64,000 bases of DNA from Arbacia lixula (GCA_963669155.1 OZ022584.1:7461362-7525361); one strand, 5' to 3'; positions 47,701 through 59,489 are shown, counted from the first letter of the stretch. Notes: generated from the letters alone by a model not told the origin. Made by a program: numbers and translations.

Positions 47701-50700
47701 TTTATTAAAATAATATGTACTTAAAGATCACCCGTTTATAAACAGACCTCATTTCTTGACTCCCAAAGGCGGTCTTAATGTACAGGTTTCAATGTGTTTC
47801 CTTTTTTTTTTGTCCACAGGTAACTCCACCGATTTTGACACCTGGAGTCTCCTAGGGGGATCAAAGGCCACCCTAGGGACCGACGTGACCCTCATCCTGA
47901 ACCCTTTCAGTGGGCGCTACGAAGCCTTCATGGTCTCGCCCTCAGGCAAGATCCATCGCACCTGGCAGCACAACGACCACAGCTTTGCTGATTGGCGAAG
48001 CATGGACTGTGAGTGTTAACAAACACATGTTGCATATATACAAACAAATATATCTAGATTCAAAACACTTGAAAATCAACAACAAAAATGGTACATCTCG
48101 ATCAAGCTAAAATCTAAACATTACAAAGTCAAAAGATGTTAAATTTTTCAGAGGCAGCTTTCGCAACATTTTATCAATACATTTTCCTGTAATAGTCATT
48201 TTAGTATTTAATCAAGTTTTTCACTTTTTGACCAATCAGGACCCCCCAAATTGTATATGGGTCAATCCACGTTAAATCAACCAATTTTCAGACAATTTGT
48301 AACCAGAGAAAGAGAAAGAAATAGAAATGGACTGAATGTGGTGAATTGAGAGAGAGAAAGTTTGCGTTGGAGAGATCTCAAAAGAGCATGAAGAAAGAAA
48401 ACAAATGAATGTGTATATATGTTTGTGAGAGCAAGTATGTAAATGAGAGCAAGTATGTAAGTGAGTGAGTGAGTGAGTGTAAGTGAGTGAGACAAAAAGA
48501 GACAATGTCTGTGTGTTTGAAGGGTGGTGGGATGAGGAGAAAAGTGAACAAAATTCCTCTAGTTGTGCATAAGAGATAGATTACAAAGGGAAAGAGCAAT
48601 TTAGTCATTGAAGTAACACATTTTTTCATACAAATCATATTAATTGTGAATGTGAAGATTACATCCAAGCGTTGTTGATTGGTTCGCGTACACAAGTGTT
48701 TACATCACTTCAATATTGTTATATGTTCCCAATGCCACCACCCCAAAACTGCTGAACCAATTAACTAAAGTTTGCGTGCTTGTGAAATATCAACATGATT
48801 CATGACATCATAATGTTACTGTCCTCATTTAGGACAGCTTACTGCATGCATACGGGAACTAAGAGCACGGCAAGTTTAATTACTGTAGGCTTGCAAAAGT
48901 GTTCTCATCATAGTGTGATGGCAGTTAATAGTGGATTGACAGGTGTGATAACACACACATTTCTGCATCACTTGTGGGGTGAAAAAGGGAGAATGGGTTA
49001 AGTATCCTAAAAGAATACAACCCTAAGATGTTACCGAAAGGTTTACTGTTTTATAAATAATATTGATTAGTACACTCTCACCATAGAAACATTGAAATAA
49101 CATCTAATATAAGATTTGTTTCTCCTCTTTGGTAGTTGCCCCAACTTTCAGCACAACCTCCCGCCCCTCAGCCCAGGTTATGGGCTACAGCATCTTCAAT
49201 GGCAAGCTGATGGTAGCAGGTGTGGGCACAGACAACTACATCCACCAGGTCTCACAAACCACCTGTGACGGAGTAGACAATCCCTGGGGTTACTGTACAT
49301 GGGGGTCGTGGTATAAGGCTGGTGGGGAGATTCCATTAGCTGCCAGAGGGGGGACCAACAACCTGGCCATGAGCAGAAACGTCCACTTTGGAGTGGAAAT
49401 GTTTGTTGTGGACGACAACCCTGGACAGTGAGTAGAAAACATGTCAAGTGATGTTGAGAGTGACTAATTTTAATTGCCAATTTTGATGGTAAAAAATACT
49501 CATATTTGTTTTATACATGTACAAGGCAATATCAACATTAAAACAAGATAACCACAAGAACGTACAGAATTTTAACCTTATTATTTAGATTTGCTCATTT
49601 GATACAATGTTTTTTCATGATTTAGTCCTTGTGAATATGTAAGAGTTACATTTGGAGCATCTGAAGTGCATGACTGTATCAGTACATGTCAATTATTATC
49701 ATGTGTATCATCCTGAGTTTGGGGAGAAAGGTCTGAGGATAACATTTTATATAATTAACTTTTTTTCCAACCCTGGCAGCCCAAACTGGTGCACATGGAA
49801 TTGAAAGAATATTGATTATGTACATATTTACGATAATAATTAAGTTGTATTCATGAAATTCATGATGAATAAAATACATAGATATAAGATTATTCTGACA
49901 TCAAGTTTTTTTTATTGAAATGCTTTATCAAGTTAAGTTCAAGGGCAACCTAAAGACATACCTGCATAATGGTGCTTTTTGACATACAAGTTCATACCAG
50001 TATTGTATTTTTTTCTCTCGTTTTAATTTGCTCTGAAGCGCCTTGAGCATCTGATTAAGATGGAAAGTGCGCTATATAAATTCTATGTATTATTATTATT
50101 ACATCATATCCAATTACCTAACAATCTATTTACAAAATAAAGAAACAGCTAGAGGTAATTTGATGTCTTGAGGGTATTTTTTCTTAACAAGATTGAGAAA
50201 CAATCACAAAGAAATGCAATGTCAAGCAGACAGGCCCAGACAAGGGCCCCGTTGCATAAAACTTACATTTAATGGTAACTTTGCCATCAACGGTATCTAC
50301 CATGGTAAAATCGCTTGACAGCCAATGAAATTCAAGGTGTCCATAGAAATTGCCATTGATAGTACAGTTATCAAGTTTTATGCAACAGGGCCCAGATATA
50401 CAGGATAAGCATCATTACCCGAGGGTATTGATGAAATGGGCAACAGAAAGATTGGCACATGAAACAGACACCATGTTCCTGGCCTTCCTCTGTTCTGATC
50501 ACAGAATGTGGCAGGTTTGGCAGCTGGAGAGAGGGGAGGCATGGCACGGATGGCAGAAGGTTCCTCAAGACCTACAGAGGGCAGCAGTCGTCAATGTTCC
50601 GTTCGTCAGGGTTAACGATGGCGGCTGGTGGATGGCCTACACGCTAAACTCAACCGATCAGGTGGGAAAGTTTGATTGCTTTCTTGAGATACCATAGGTT

Positions 50701-53700
50701 TTGAGGAAGAGGTTTAATTTGCGAGGTGCATGTTTTAAGAAAGATGATGAAAAGATTCCCTGGCCTGATAGAGTACCGTAATGACCAGCAGATAAGCCGC
50801 AATCGCGTATAAGCCGCACTCTGACTTTGAGCACAGAATTTAAAAAAACCCCAAAAACTGGAAATACCAGAATGGAATCGCAGCACATATACACATGTAT
50901 GGGACTATATGCATTGTGTGACAACATTCAATAACAAAATAGATGGCTTTGATAGCCATCCGGTGTGACACAATTGACATACCGGTAATGTGATCTGAAT
51001 CACATCCCCAGCATCATTATTGGTACTTAGAAAACACCAGAAGTAGAATTTGTTTGAGACAACTCAAAGATACCGCTGATGAAAAAGCTACAGCTCAAAC
51101 TAGCAAACTCTGTTTGACGGGGGCCGCTATTGTTTCTTTGATCTCTGGTGGCCACGAGATGGCGTAAACACGTAAAGACTTAAGATCTCGTGTATATGCC
51201 CTCTACGCCGCAGAATCAGTTTAATGTATAGTAAAGCGAAGCTTATTCGATTGCGTTTCTGTCTGTATGTTGTGATTCAGATTGTGGTGCTGGAGCCCGT
51301 TCGCTCCATGAACGGAACCCCGGGCCGAGTGGCCTGGGGATCAAACCTCACCGTGGCTTGGTCAGTGGCAGTAGACGAGGGCACAAAAGATGACTGGGTG
51401 GCCATTTTCCCACCTGGGGCCAGTGATGACCAGTATGTGGACTACAGGTAAGCCATGCAGTTTGGGACTGAAGTTTACCCAAAATGGATCCAAAGATAGA
51501 CCATGAAATTAAAATAAAATTATTAGACTGTTTGAGGTGAATAGTTAGGTCAAAGCTAGGTTCACAGGTTTAAATATCTTACCCCAAGTGTAGACCATAA
51601 CTAGGTGGAGCGACATGGTTAGAATTTGGAATAAATTCATGAAATTCATAAATTCACAACAGTCTACCCCCAAGTAATGATCCATCTTTTCACTATGTTT
51701 CACTATGAATTTGCGCAATTGGATTTTGATTTATTGTTAAAGATATAAAGTTTGGGGCAGTTTTTAGCCAACTTTGGCAAAGTTCATTGACCTCTGACCT
51801 CTGACCTTTCAGGAATTTCACCAAAAAAGTCACCAGTCTATCCCCAGGTAGTGATCTAACTTTGTACCATGTTTGATGAGAATTGCATCCTTGGATCTGG
51901 ATTAATTGTGAAAAAGGTCAATTTTTTGCAATTTTTCACAAAGTTCATTGACCTTTGACCTCTGACCTTTCAGGAATTTTACCAAAAGTGTCACCAGTCT
52001 ACCCCCAAGTAGTGATCTAACTTTGTACCATGTTTGATGAGAATTGCATCCTTGGATTTGGAGTTAATGTGAAAAAGGTCAATTTGGGGCAATTTTTCAC
52101 TAAGTTCATTGACCTGTGACAATTGACCTCAATCAGATTTGACCCCAATTTTACACACTTCATTAGTTTCATGCAATACACATATGTACCAAGTTTGAAA
52201 CAAATCTGGTTAACGGTTCTCAAGATATTGCCTAAAACGGATTCCGGACGGACGTACGTGCGGATGGTAGGACGGACGGACAACCCAAAAACATAATGTT
52301 GAATTAATTTATTCCCTGGTTATCACAGTTGTGGGGAGACCTACTTCTTTACTCCATGCAATTAAATTTTCTTAGTTTAATCATTTATCCAAGGTGGTCT
52401 CTTCTTTGGTTTTGTAATATGAAAGCAGAGAAATATGCTTTGACCACAAAATATTGCCTGATATAGTTCGTATTTTTTATGTTTTCAGTAAAGAATTGAT
52501 TAATGACTGCTATATACTGTCAGGATCAAACTTAGGTTTGTATTTTGCTATGTTTTGGTTACCCAACACTCAAAACTCAAACACCCTCACATACCCCCAA
52601 GCAGCTTGTATTTTCAGTAGAGAGAGCTATGACGTAGCCACAGTACTCAAAGTAACTGCACTTTACACATAAATGCAAGTTGTTGTTTTTTATATTATTA
52701 AAACTGGATAATTTCCGCAGTTGCTTAAAGATGTTTGTGAAAAAAAAAATTGTTCACAATTGATTATATGGGGAAGAGAATTGCATTAAAACTACTTAAC
52801 CATTATGTGAGACAATTTTCACTATCACCAGAAATCAGATATTGATCACCCAATTATCAATTATTCTGAGTCACATGATGACATATCACTTATCAAAAAT
52901 CACATGGCCATGTCATTAATTTGTCGGAAAATTAAAGCATGTCAAATATTTGAAGGAGATAAACACTAAAAGAACTGTGTAAAAGTTTGAAGAAAGTGTA
53001 AACTTACCTGATTTATTGAAGACTGGAGCAAGTTCAAGTGAAGATTGAAGGTGCATGTCGATGGCTGCTCGACGTAGTCGTTGAATGCGGCAAAATCAAC
53101 GACTGTATAACTCACAGCATGGTTCCATGTATTCATTTTAGGACATTGAGCTTGATGCAGATATGTTTCTTTTTCATCCTTCTAGGTATGTCCAAGGAGG
53201 GTTGAACCCTGGGAAAAACCCAGTGCAATCTGGAAACATCACCATGGCTTCTTACCTTCCCGATGGCTCATATCAGATCAGGTACCTAGTCAACAGGAAA
53301 TATGTCAGCGTTGTTGACACAAGTAAGTCTACTGGTAATTTGATTGATGGCTTCATCTATCTACAGATGGACTTGTTATCTGATGGGTATTACATTTGGT
53401 TGACACTCTCCCAGCTGCGTCCTTCTACAGCCAGTCTAATGGCAAAGAGGTGGCGCACTATACCATAAAACAGCAAAAGGCGAAGTGACCAATTTACAGA
53501 CCTTCTTATATCCCCCAACCCCCATTTTCTCTGTTACATCTACTTGCCCCTCTGCTTATCTCTGAATATTAATTTCTCTTCACACAAGCATTTTACTACA
53601 ACCAGACTAGTGAAATTCATGTAATGCACTACATGCAAATAAACCAGTTCAATCTTGGAGTGACAATCACTGGTTTCCTTTAGGATATCTGTATAACCCC

Positions 53701-55614
53701 CCCCCCCTCCCCCCCTCCTCTATGTTTCTCTTGTTTTCTTGCACAGCTCTGTCATTCAAGAACTAGGGTATATATTGTGGTGATGGAGTACTGTTATTGG
53801 CATGGTGTAGTGGATATTTCCTCTGACTCTGGATCAAGAAGGTAAGGATTCAAAACCAGCAGCTGACACTTGTGTGTTTCAGCAAAACATCTTAATCCAC
53901 ATTGATGCTCTCCACCTAGGAGAGACATAGAGGCCTAGTAGGATCCTTTGATCCAATGACTGGGTTAAAAATGCAGGGCCCTCATGAAAAGCGGTGTAAT
54001 TAATGATGAGGCTACCGTGGGTCATTTAGAAATACATGTATATGTGTATTCCATTTGTTGCAACCACTTGACATCATATACAAATTTCAATGGTTGGATT
54101 AAAAATTTAGACTAAATCATTATCATTAACAAGTGCAAAATGCAAATCACCCTGTTTAATCCTCAAGTAACAATCAAGGTTTTCAATCAATTTCCGAGGT
54201 TCAGAGCGAGGGAGAAGCTCTTAAACAGTTACACAATTTTTGTGGCCAGTGGAAGGAACACACCAGCCATAACATATCATATATCTGTCTCTGTTCCTTC
54301 TTGCTCTCTCTGGTTTTCTTGCCCAGCTGTGTCATACTACAACCAGTCTAGTGAGAGTGAGGTGATACAGCTGTATAGAGGCGTCTTTGTCGGGCTGGGC
54401 GTATTTAACAAGGGAATTGAACAGTGCGTGGACACTGGTGTCACCACAGTGGAGAAGTTTGAGGCCTCCTTTGCTGCATTTAAAGCTGGACAGGTGATTA
54501 TGCAATTTAATCTTGTATTTCTACATATTTAATAGACTGTACATTTTGTGTGTCAGGCAAACAGCTTTGCTTTGAGATTGATGTGTTTTCCTGTGCGTCA
54601 ATGGCACATACATGTAAAGCATCAAGCAATGTGTGGGGTTTGGTACAAAGGGTCTAGTAACACTTCAGACTCTCTACGATATTCTGCATTATCCATGTTG
54701 TGCTTATTTAAAGCACTTGACTATAAATTATGGTGAGATTGTAGGTTCAACGTCCAATGCCAGTATAGTAACTCTTGTCATGTCTGATCATTTCAACCAA
54801 ATGGGATTCTGGTCAGATGTGAAAGCAGATGAGAGACTTTGATGAGTCAGGTAGTAAATTGGCAGCTGGCGAGGAATGCTGCCCATGAGTTGAGATACTA
54901 AAATGTATCTATTGGCCATGGGTATTCTCTGTATCTGTGTTTCGATATCCGTGGGAAAGTGCTATAAAAGAAGAATATCAGTGAAAAACTACCACCTGAT
55001 CCCAGGTGGAATGTGCTCCCCAAAGTGGAAGAGCCCTGTTAATTAACAAAGGCACCCTTTCAACTGTGTTTCGGGTTGTGTACTTTGCACAGCATATGAT
55101 GGTACATGTATGTTCGTTTCATGATACCCAGCTTGGAAAAAAAGCCCCTGCAAATGAATATTTCCCTTGGAAGAGATATCATATGATTTTATTAAAATAT
55201 GAATTCTGAATATCTCAGATAATTGACGGCTTGGAGCTCCTAGGGACCGCGCTGATTGACATCGGTGAAGCCTTGAAGCTCTGTGATGAGGTCCTCCTAG
55301 CCCAGAAACTGGAGCATTTCGTCAAGGACCTCGTAGAGTGCACTGAGTCTGACTGCCAGGCATTCGTCTTCGACCTCATCGAGGAGCTGGCGATCCTGTA
55401 CTACAACGAGTATGAGATCTACGGCGACATCAAGGGAGCCATCAGCAGCTTCGATCTCCTCAAGGCATACCAGCAGGGCGGCCTGTGTGTGGGCAGGCTG
55501 GTCAATGCATGCCTGGCTGTCATCCCGGGGGAATCCCCACTGACCATCACAGACTCTAGCAGTATGTCTGATAACTCTCTCAAGCACAGAGTGCTTATAC
55601 TCGATCAGAAATAA
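44759..55614 (+). CDS. Secreted propeller-like / Ig-like domain protein
   Basis: Nine exons: 44759-45040, 46721-46943, 47820-48008, 49136-49427, 50424-50661, 51281-51447, 53186-53322, 54327-54493 and 55219-55614, giving 696 residues with consistent phases. MKLLGAIAVILCSVPFITGS is a clear signal peptide; an upstream in-frame ATG at 44708 would add 17 polar residues and is less likely. Residues about 25-405 have recurring Trp/Gly strands (FSSWKKVGLGTIPSQ; TWSLLGGSKATLGTDV; GRYEAFMVSPSGKIHRTWQ; WQVWQLERGEAWHGWQKVP) like PLL/tectonin-type beta-propellers that bind glycans. Residues about 409-509 look Ig-like (DDWVAIFPPGASD...LPDGSYQIRYL). Residues about 510-696 form a hydrophobic helical domain with conserved Cys (GVFVGLGVFNKGIEQC; IIDGLELLGTALIDIGEALK). 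I do not recognise a named gene. A lectin or immune role is inference. Donor 1 (CGG|GTTCGT) is weak. Confidence 0.75.
45041..46196. other. Intron 1 of the secreted-protein gene (left part)
   Basis: AT-rich; no gene or named repeat recognised before the truncated MITE at 46197. Confidence 0.45.
46197..46346. mobile_element. Foldback MITE, family M (copy 3, truncated)
   Basis: Starts CACTACAGCTCAAAGGAAT after TA and follows the left arm and centre of the copies at 20026 and 31069, but stops after the second GACAAAATAT, so the right arm is missing. Confidence 0.8.
47390..47462 (+). mobile_element. SINE 3' fragment
   Basis: CTGGTAGAACAGTGTTCAAC and GGGGCTACCCTGGCTAAATA with an A-rich tail. The sequence corresponds to the 3' part of the SINE at 53797-54031 (GGGCCCTCATGAAAAGCGGT, GAGGCTACCGTGGGTCATTT). 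Confidence 0.5.
49925..50103 (+). mobile_element. LINE 3' end (ORF2 tail, 3' UTR and ATT tail)
   Basis: FKGNLKTYLHNGAF followed by a stop (about 49935-49981) is the canonical last helix of CR1/L2-type ORF2. It is followed about 55 bp later by CGCCTTGAGCATCTGATTAA, AAAGTGCGCTATATAAATTC and an ATT microsatellite tail, which is the usual 3' end of such LINEs. A 5'-truncated insertion in intron 4 of the secreted-protein gene, sense orientation. Confidence 0.75.
50244..50393. mobile_element. 150-bp MITE with GGGCCC-GTTGCATAAAAC ends
   Basis: The left end GGGCCCCGTTGCATAAAACT and the right end are mutual inverses (right: AGTTTTATGCAACAGGGCCC). It contains ACCATGGT-type palindromic words and has no coding capacity. 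The right end stops 30 bp before the exon 5 acceptor of the secreted-protein gene. Confidence 0.85.
50774..51080. mobile_element. Rearranged relative of the 29381 MITE family
   Basis: TACCGTAATGACCAGCAGAT, AGCCGCAATCGCGTATAAGC, then the segment ATGGCTTTGATAGCCATCC and a downstream CTCAAAGATACCGCTGATG stretch. The last stretch matches the interior at 29400-29530 but inverted relative to the ATAGCCATCC segment. Confidence 0.6.
51700..52290 (-). repeat. Family D repeat (two internal ~160-bp tandem units)
   Basis: Inverse orientation of the 25090 copy. Two direct units (about 51775-51935 and 51936-52090) each carry TTTACCAxxxGTxACCAGTC, TTTGTACCATGTTTGATGAG and triple half-sites (51788-51807, 51949-51968). 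Ends with the degenerate ACGGACGGACAACCC terminus. In intron 6 of the secreted-protein gene. Confidence 0.8.
53415..53488 (+). CDS. Possible alternative terminal exon of the secreted-protein gene
   Basis: Acceptor CTCTCCCAG|CT, then TASFYSQSNGKEVAHYTIKQ and QKAK before a TGA. The start is homologous to exon 8 (TVSYYNQSSESEVIQLYRGV), with the same phase and a similar acceptor (CCCAG|CT). An AATAAA is at 53638-53643. Used as a last exon, it would end the protein after the Ig-like domain (533 residues) without the helical C-terminal domain. It may instead be a decayed exon duplicate. Confidence 0.4.
53797..54031 (+). mobile_element. tRNA-derived SINE
   Basis: The head TGGCATGGTGTAGTGGATA has a box A pattern, and GGATTCAAAACC about 40 bp later is a degenerate box B. 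The body has CTCCACCTAGGAGAGACATA, and the tail GGGCCCTCATGAAAAGCGGT and GAGGCTACCGTGGGTCATTT. Full-length, in intron 7 of the secreted-protein gene. Confidence 0.65.
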
Positions 55615-56400
55615 TCAATCCATTCCATGCCTCTATCAAGACTACACTATAAGCCAACCTGTGCCACTTATCTCATTGTAATAAGGGTAAAATTGATATT
55701 AGATTTTTTATTTTTTTTTTTTACACCGAGTACAAAAGACTCACTCTGGCACACAAAGGGTAAATGATATATCGACAGAATGCTAGGACATTTTTGTTGT
55801 GTTAGCTGTAATAGCATGCAAATTATTTCATGTTGGATGGATCTAGCTCACAGCAATAATAATAATAATAATGATAATAATAATCAGTTCTTGTATAGCG
55901 CATAACACATAGCTACGCATGTCCCTATGCACTTAGATGAAATCAAGGAATGAAATTATGAAGTAAGTAAAGCGTGTTGGGCACCGAGTTCATTACGTGT
56001 TCAACAGGGACCTTTTTAAGAAAGTCTTAAACTTATCTAAATCATGTATATTTCTCACATAATTGGGAAGTGCATTCCATATCACGGAAGAGGCATGTGC
56101 AAATGAGCGTTCACCATATGTTTTGGTAACAACGCCTTACACCTGCCGCATGCTTGTCAAGCAACTGATGATGATGATGATGATGATGATGATGAGTAGA
56201 AACAAGGGAAATGTGCAAGTCAGTAGTGGAGGCTTTTGTGACCAAAGGTAGATTACTTTTCATTAAGTCAAAGTAATTTGAAGCATTTAATCTATTTTAA
56301 CATATTTTCTATAATGCTTTATTATAATTTTACCTTTGTACCTTTGTTTTGCTCTGTATATCAGAGTTTGGTATCACTGTCATCTTATAAGTTATAGCAA
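55615..56400. repeat. Spacer with an AATAAT microsatellite and dispersed repeat
   Basis: An AAT run at 55852-55885 is followed by CTTGTATAGCGCATAACAC and a segment with CATAATTGGGAAGTGCATTC, ending in a TGATGA run at 56165-56195. It looks like a retroelement-derived repeat. The 3' UTR of the secreted-protein gene must begin here. Confidence 0.5.
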
Positions 56401-56760
56401 TAAGCTTTTGAAGGTCATCATGATGCCATCAACGAGCAATTTAATGAAAATCTATTACTACATATTTCTCTAGAATGGATCATCTAAATCTAATGAAATT
56501 TGACAAGAATAAATTTAACGAGTAGACAATTAATTTCATTACAAAAAACATGCGCTTACACGTACGTTAACACATAAACGCGCATGCAAAATTTTAAAGC
56601 GCTCTAAATCATTTACAATTTAATTTGCATATGTTCCAGGCTATTTCAAGCATTTCAAAAAAATTACGCACATGTACAGGCATTTACACGTTTTTACGTG
56701 CGAAACGCAAACGCAACATCAGAATTCTGTTTTCCTGCTCACACCATTATGCAACCTAAT
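56401..56760 (+). mobile_element. Diverged copy of family T left half
   Basis: Aligns by eye with 62485-62815: TCATCxTGATGxCATCxACGAGC, AACTATTACxxCATxTxxCT, then ATGCGCTTACACGTACGTTA against the younger copy's GCGCGCGTACGCGTACGTTA, then AATTTTAAAxxGCTCxAAATCA and CGTAAAAA-like ends. Many CG sites of the younger copy are TG or CA here. Confidence 0.7.
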
Positions 56761-57134
56761 GGAAAATATTAAGCTTATTTTTATTATCAAAGTTTTTAGG
56801 GTTTAATAGTCATTGCAGTTTCATTTTTTGTGAATTTTCTTAATTTGCTCTATTGAGCTGTCATCTGCATCTCTGATTTCATTAAAGCAACATGTTTGTA
56901 GGTTTTTATGGAAATTTCAAGATACATCTTATCATAATAGTACATGTATTCCATTTTTAATAGACTTACGTAGACTTCAAATAACATTTTCATGAAAGAA
57001 AAATTTGTACTATTTTGCATCTTCAATATCATATACAATGCATTTCCATTTATGTCTTAGAGTCACAATTTGCCTGTATAACTCTAACGCTCTCTGATTT
57101 GTACAATACATGACCATGCTTCTCAATTTTCACA

Positions 57135-57320
57135 TACTGTATACGCCATATATTTCGCGGGGGGTTTTAATTTCCCGAGTCGGGTGCTATTCGTGAATTT
57201 AACAACACGCGAAAACATGAATACTAGTACTCAACGATCCGAATTCAACCACTCGCGAAATTGTTGAGAAGTCCGGATTCGCGAAAAATTAGACTCGTGA
57301 AATATATGGCGTATACAGTA
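57135..57320. mobile_element. MITE with TACTGTATACGCCATATATT ends
   Basis: Both ends carry the same inverted sequence (right: AATATATGGCGTATACAGTA), with TA as the probable duplicated target. The interior has several TTCGCG/CGCGAA words. About 185 bp, non-coding. Confidence 0.85.
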
Positions 57321-57941
57321 TTGTATTTCTATCTGATAATGGTTAATCAGTTGAATGTACAAAAGTTATGTATTTTCTGACTTATACATTTTTTTTTATA
57401 GGATTAACACTTAGACTGCTGTAGTGCTGAAATAAATGTCTTCCATCTATGTAGGGTACTGTATGTTGTGCAATGTTTTTGCTAATGTTATTTATAAGAG
57501 GTACATGTAGATAGAGGTGAATTAATTAAATGCAATTAACACATTCTAAGATTGTATACAAAAAAATTAACAGCATATATTTAGCCCTCGACCTGTAATC
57601 TAAGAACACGTATTATTACACATACAAGCCACTTTTTTGATACAATAAAACCTTGCATTAATTATCCTTCTAGAGGTTTGCTTGCTGGCATGCAATATTG
57701 CTAGCATATTAGCTGTCCTATGTATTTTGTGTTACCAGTATCAATGGGGAAAATGAATGCATTATTGTGACAATATTCAACTCTCGCCATGACAATTGCG
57801 CATGGGTTTGATTGCGCGCACATTTTTTAACCTGCGCGGGGCAGATTTTATACAGGTGAGTTTGCCCGTTACTCTTTTTCTTTTTGTTTAAATTGAACCC
57901 AATGCTGTTGTCATTGAAGGTGGTTTGTATGTATAATAATA

Positions 57942-58043
57942 ATAATATTGGATTTCTTTCGTGGTATATCAGATATATTGCATTCATCAGCATGAATGCA
58001 ATATACCTGATATACCACTCAACTCAAGTGCATCCAATATTAT
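57942..58043. repeat. Foldback repeat, ~100 bp
   Basis: Outer arms ATAATATTGGAT / ATCCAATATTAT and inner arms TGGTATATCAGATATATTGC with its near-perfect inverse around the loop CAGC. Probably a small MITE. Confidence 0.75.
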
Positions 58044-58809
58044 ATAATTAACTCTTTACTTCAAACAGTACATATTATTACAGTTTGTACTACATGTATT
58101 AAATTAAATGTTTGCTATCATGCTGAAATAAATTCAGTAGAATGTATGGAATGGCATCATAAACATGAAGAGAATATGCTGTGGTTTTACCTGAAAGTTA
58201 GACAATGCTTAAATAATGTATACATGCTTTCTTGTAGTAGAGAACTTAAATTTGATTGACATAATTGCCAGCTTTTCACTATGATCGCCATAACTTGTGA
58301 ATCATGTATGGAATATAACGTTGTACATGTATGGTCATAATACAAAGACATAGTGTCGCAGAGTACTTAAAGTAATTATCCATTCAATTGTATGTACATG
58401 TATTATGCTGTTATCATTGTCTTCTCTGTGTTTTGATTCTTTCTTCTCAAATGTTTGCCTTGTTATGCTTATTGATTCTGGATTATTAAATATGCACAAG
58501 CCAATAACAAACTGAACATTTTTCATAATTACTTCATTGTAGGATAAATTTGGTTATGCCAGTCCCAGAATAGGTACATGTATGTGTATGATGTTATGGG
58601 ACAATGAGGTCTAAAACCTATTCACAATCAACAAATGAAAATGACAGATAACAGTGAGCACTGTTAGTTTTATGTTTTAAATATCCCCCCCACAGTCAGC
58701 ACCCAATTTTATACAAATATAGTGTACAGTATCATAATGGAGCTCTCTCTGATTTTTATTAAATCTGTTGCTCACGGTTAGATTATAGCACTTTGTGCAC
58801 CTGTTCCAG

Positions 58810-59122
58810 GGGGTGTTTCACCAAGCTGTTAGTAAGCTAGGAATGACTTTACGAACAACTAGTGATCCCTTCTTGTGCTAAATCACATTCTCAATGATTT
58901 CGATTCCCATCAGTGTAAGTTCAAATCTGATGTTTATTGTTGTTTTAATAGGTGTCTGAATACAAAGCTTATGATTTGTCAAATTTTTATTAAGATTGTT
59001 GGAAATAAGCTCCCAATATGTTAAAACAGGAACCAAGTGCTGTATCGCATTTAGCACAAGAAGGGATCACCAGTCGTTCGTAAAGTCGTTCGTACCTTAC
59101 GAACGGCTTGGTGAAACACCCC
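58810..59122. mobile_element. MITE with GGGGTGTTTCACCAAGC ends
   Basis: Ends GGGGTGTTTCACCAAGC and inverse, with arms of about 75 bp including ACTTTACGAAC and GATCCCTTCTTGTGCTAAAT. Flanks are CAG and TAG (no exact duplication). The terminus has the GGG..TGTT style of Tourist-like elements. Confidence 0.85.
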
Positions 59123-59489
59123 TAGTTAGGATATCAAAATTTGCATTGGCTCTATAGTAACCAGAGGGATGTGGTTTGAGTCATGCTGCTCAGTATCTGA
59201 TTGGAGAAAAGCTAGGTCCACGCGTAATGCATAAAAAAAAAAGCACACCAAGTTTGAAGAATATTGACATCTTCTGAATTGGGCTGAAACATCAACCACC
59301 TTTATTATGAATCTTGATGTAGTGTCATATGCTTAAAAAGTGCTTCTTTATCCAGCATATCTAGATTTTGAATAAATTACAATCACCTTTTGAAGGCTTT
59401 TTTGTCTTCACAGTACAGTATATGCCCAAAACTTGACTGGCTGTTAGAACTAGTCTTTATTGTTGGAGCTTGATCATAACTCAACTACA

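Noticed and set aside
54600-54960. Possible second tRNA-derived SINE (GTAGGTTCAACGTCC)
   Set aside because: There is a box B-like word but no convincing box A, and no second copy in the window.
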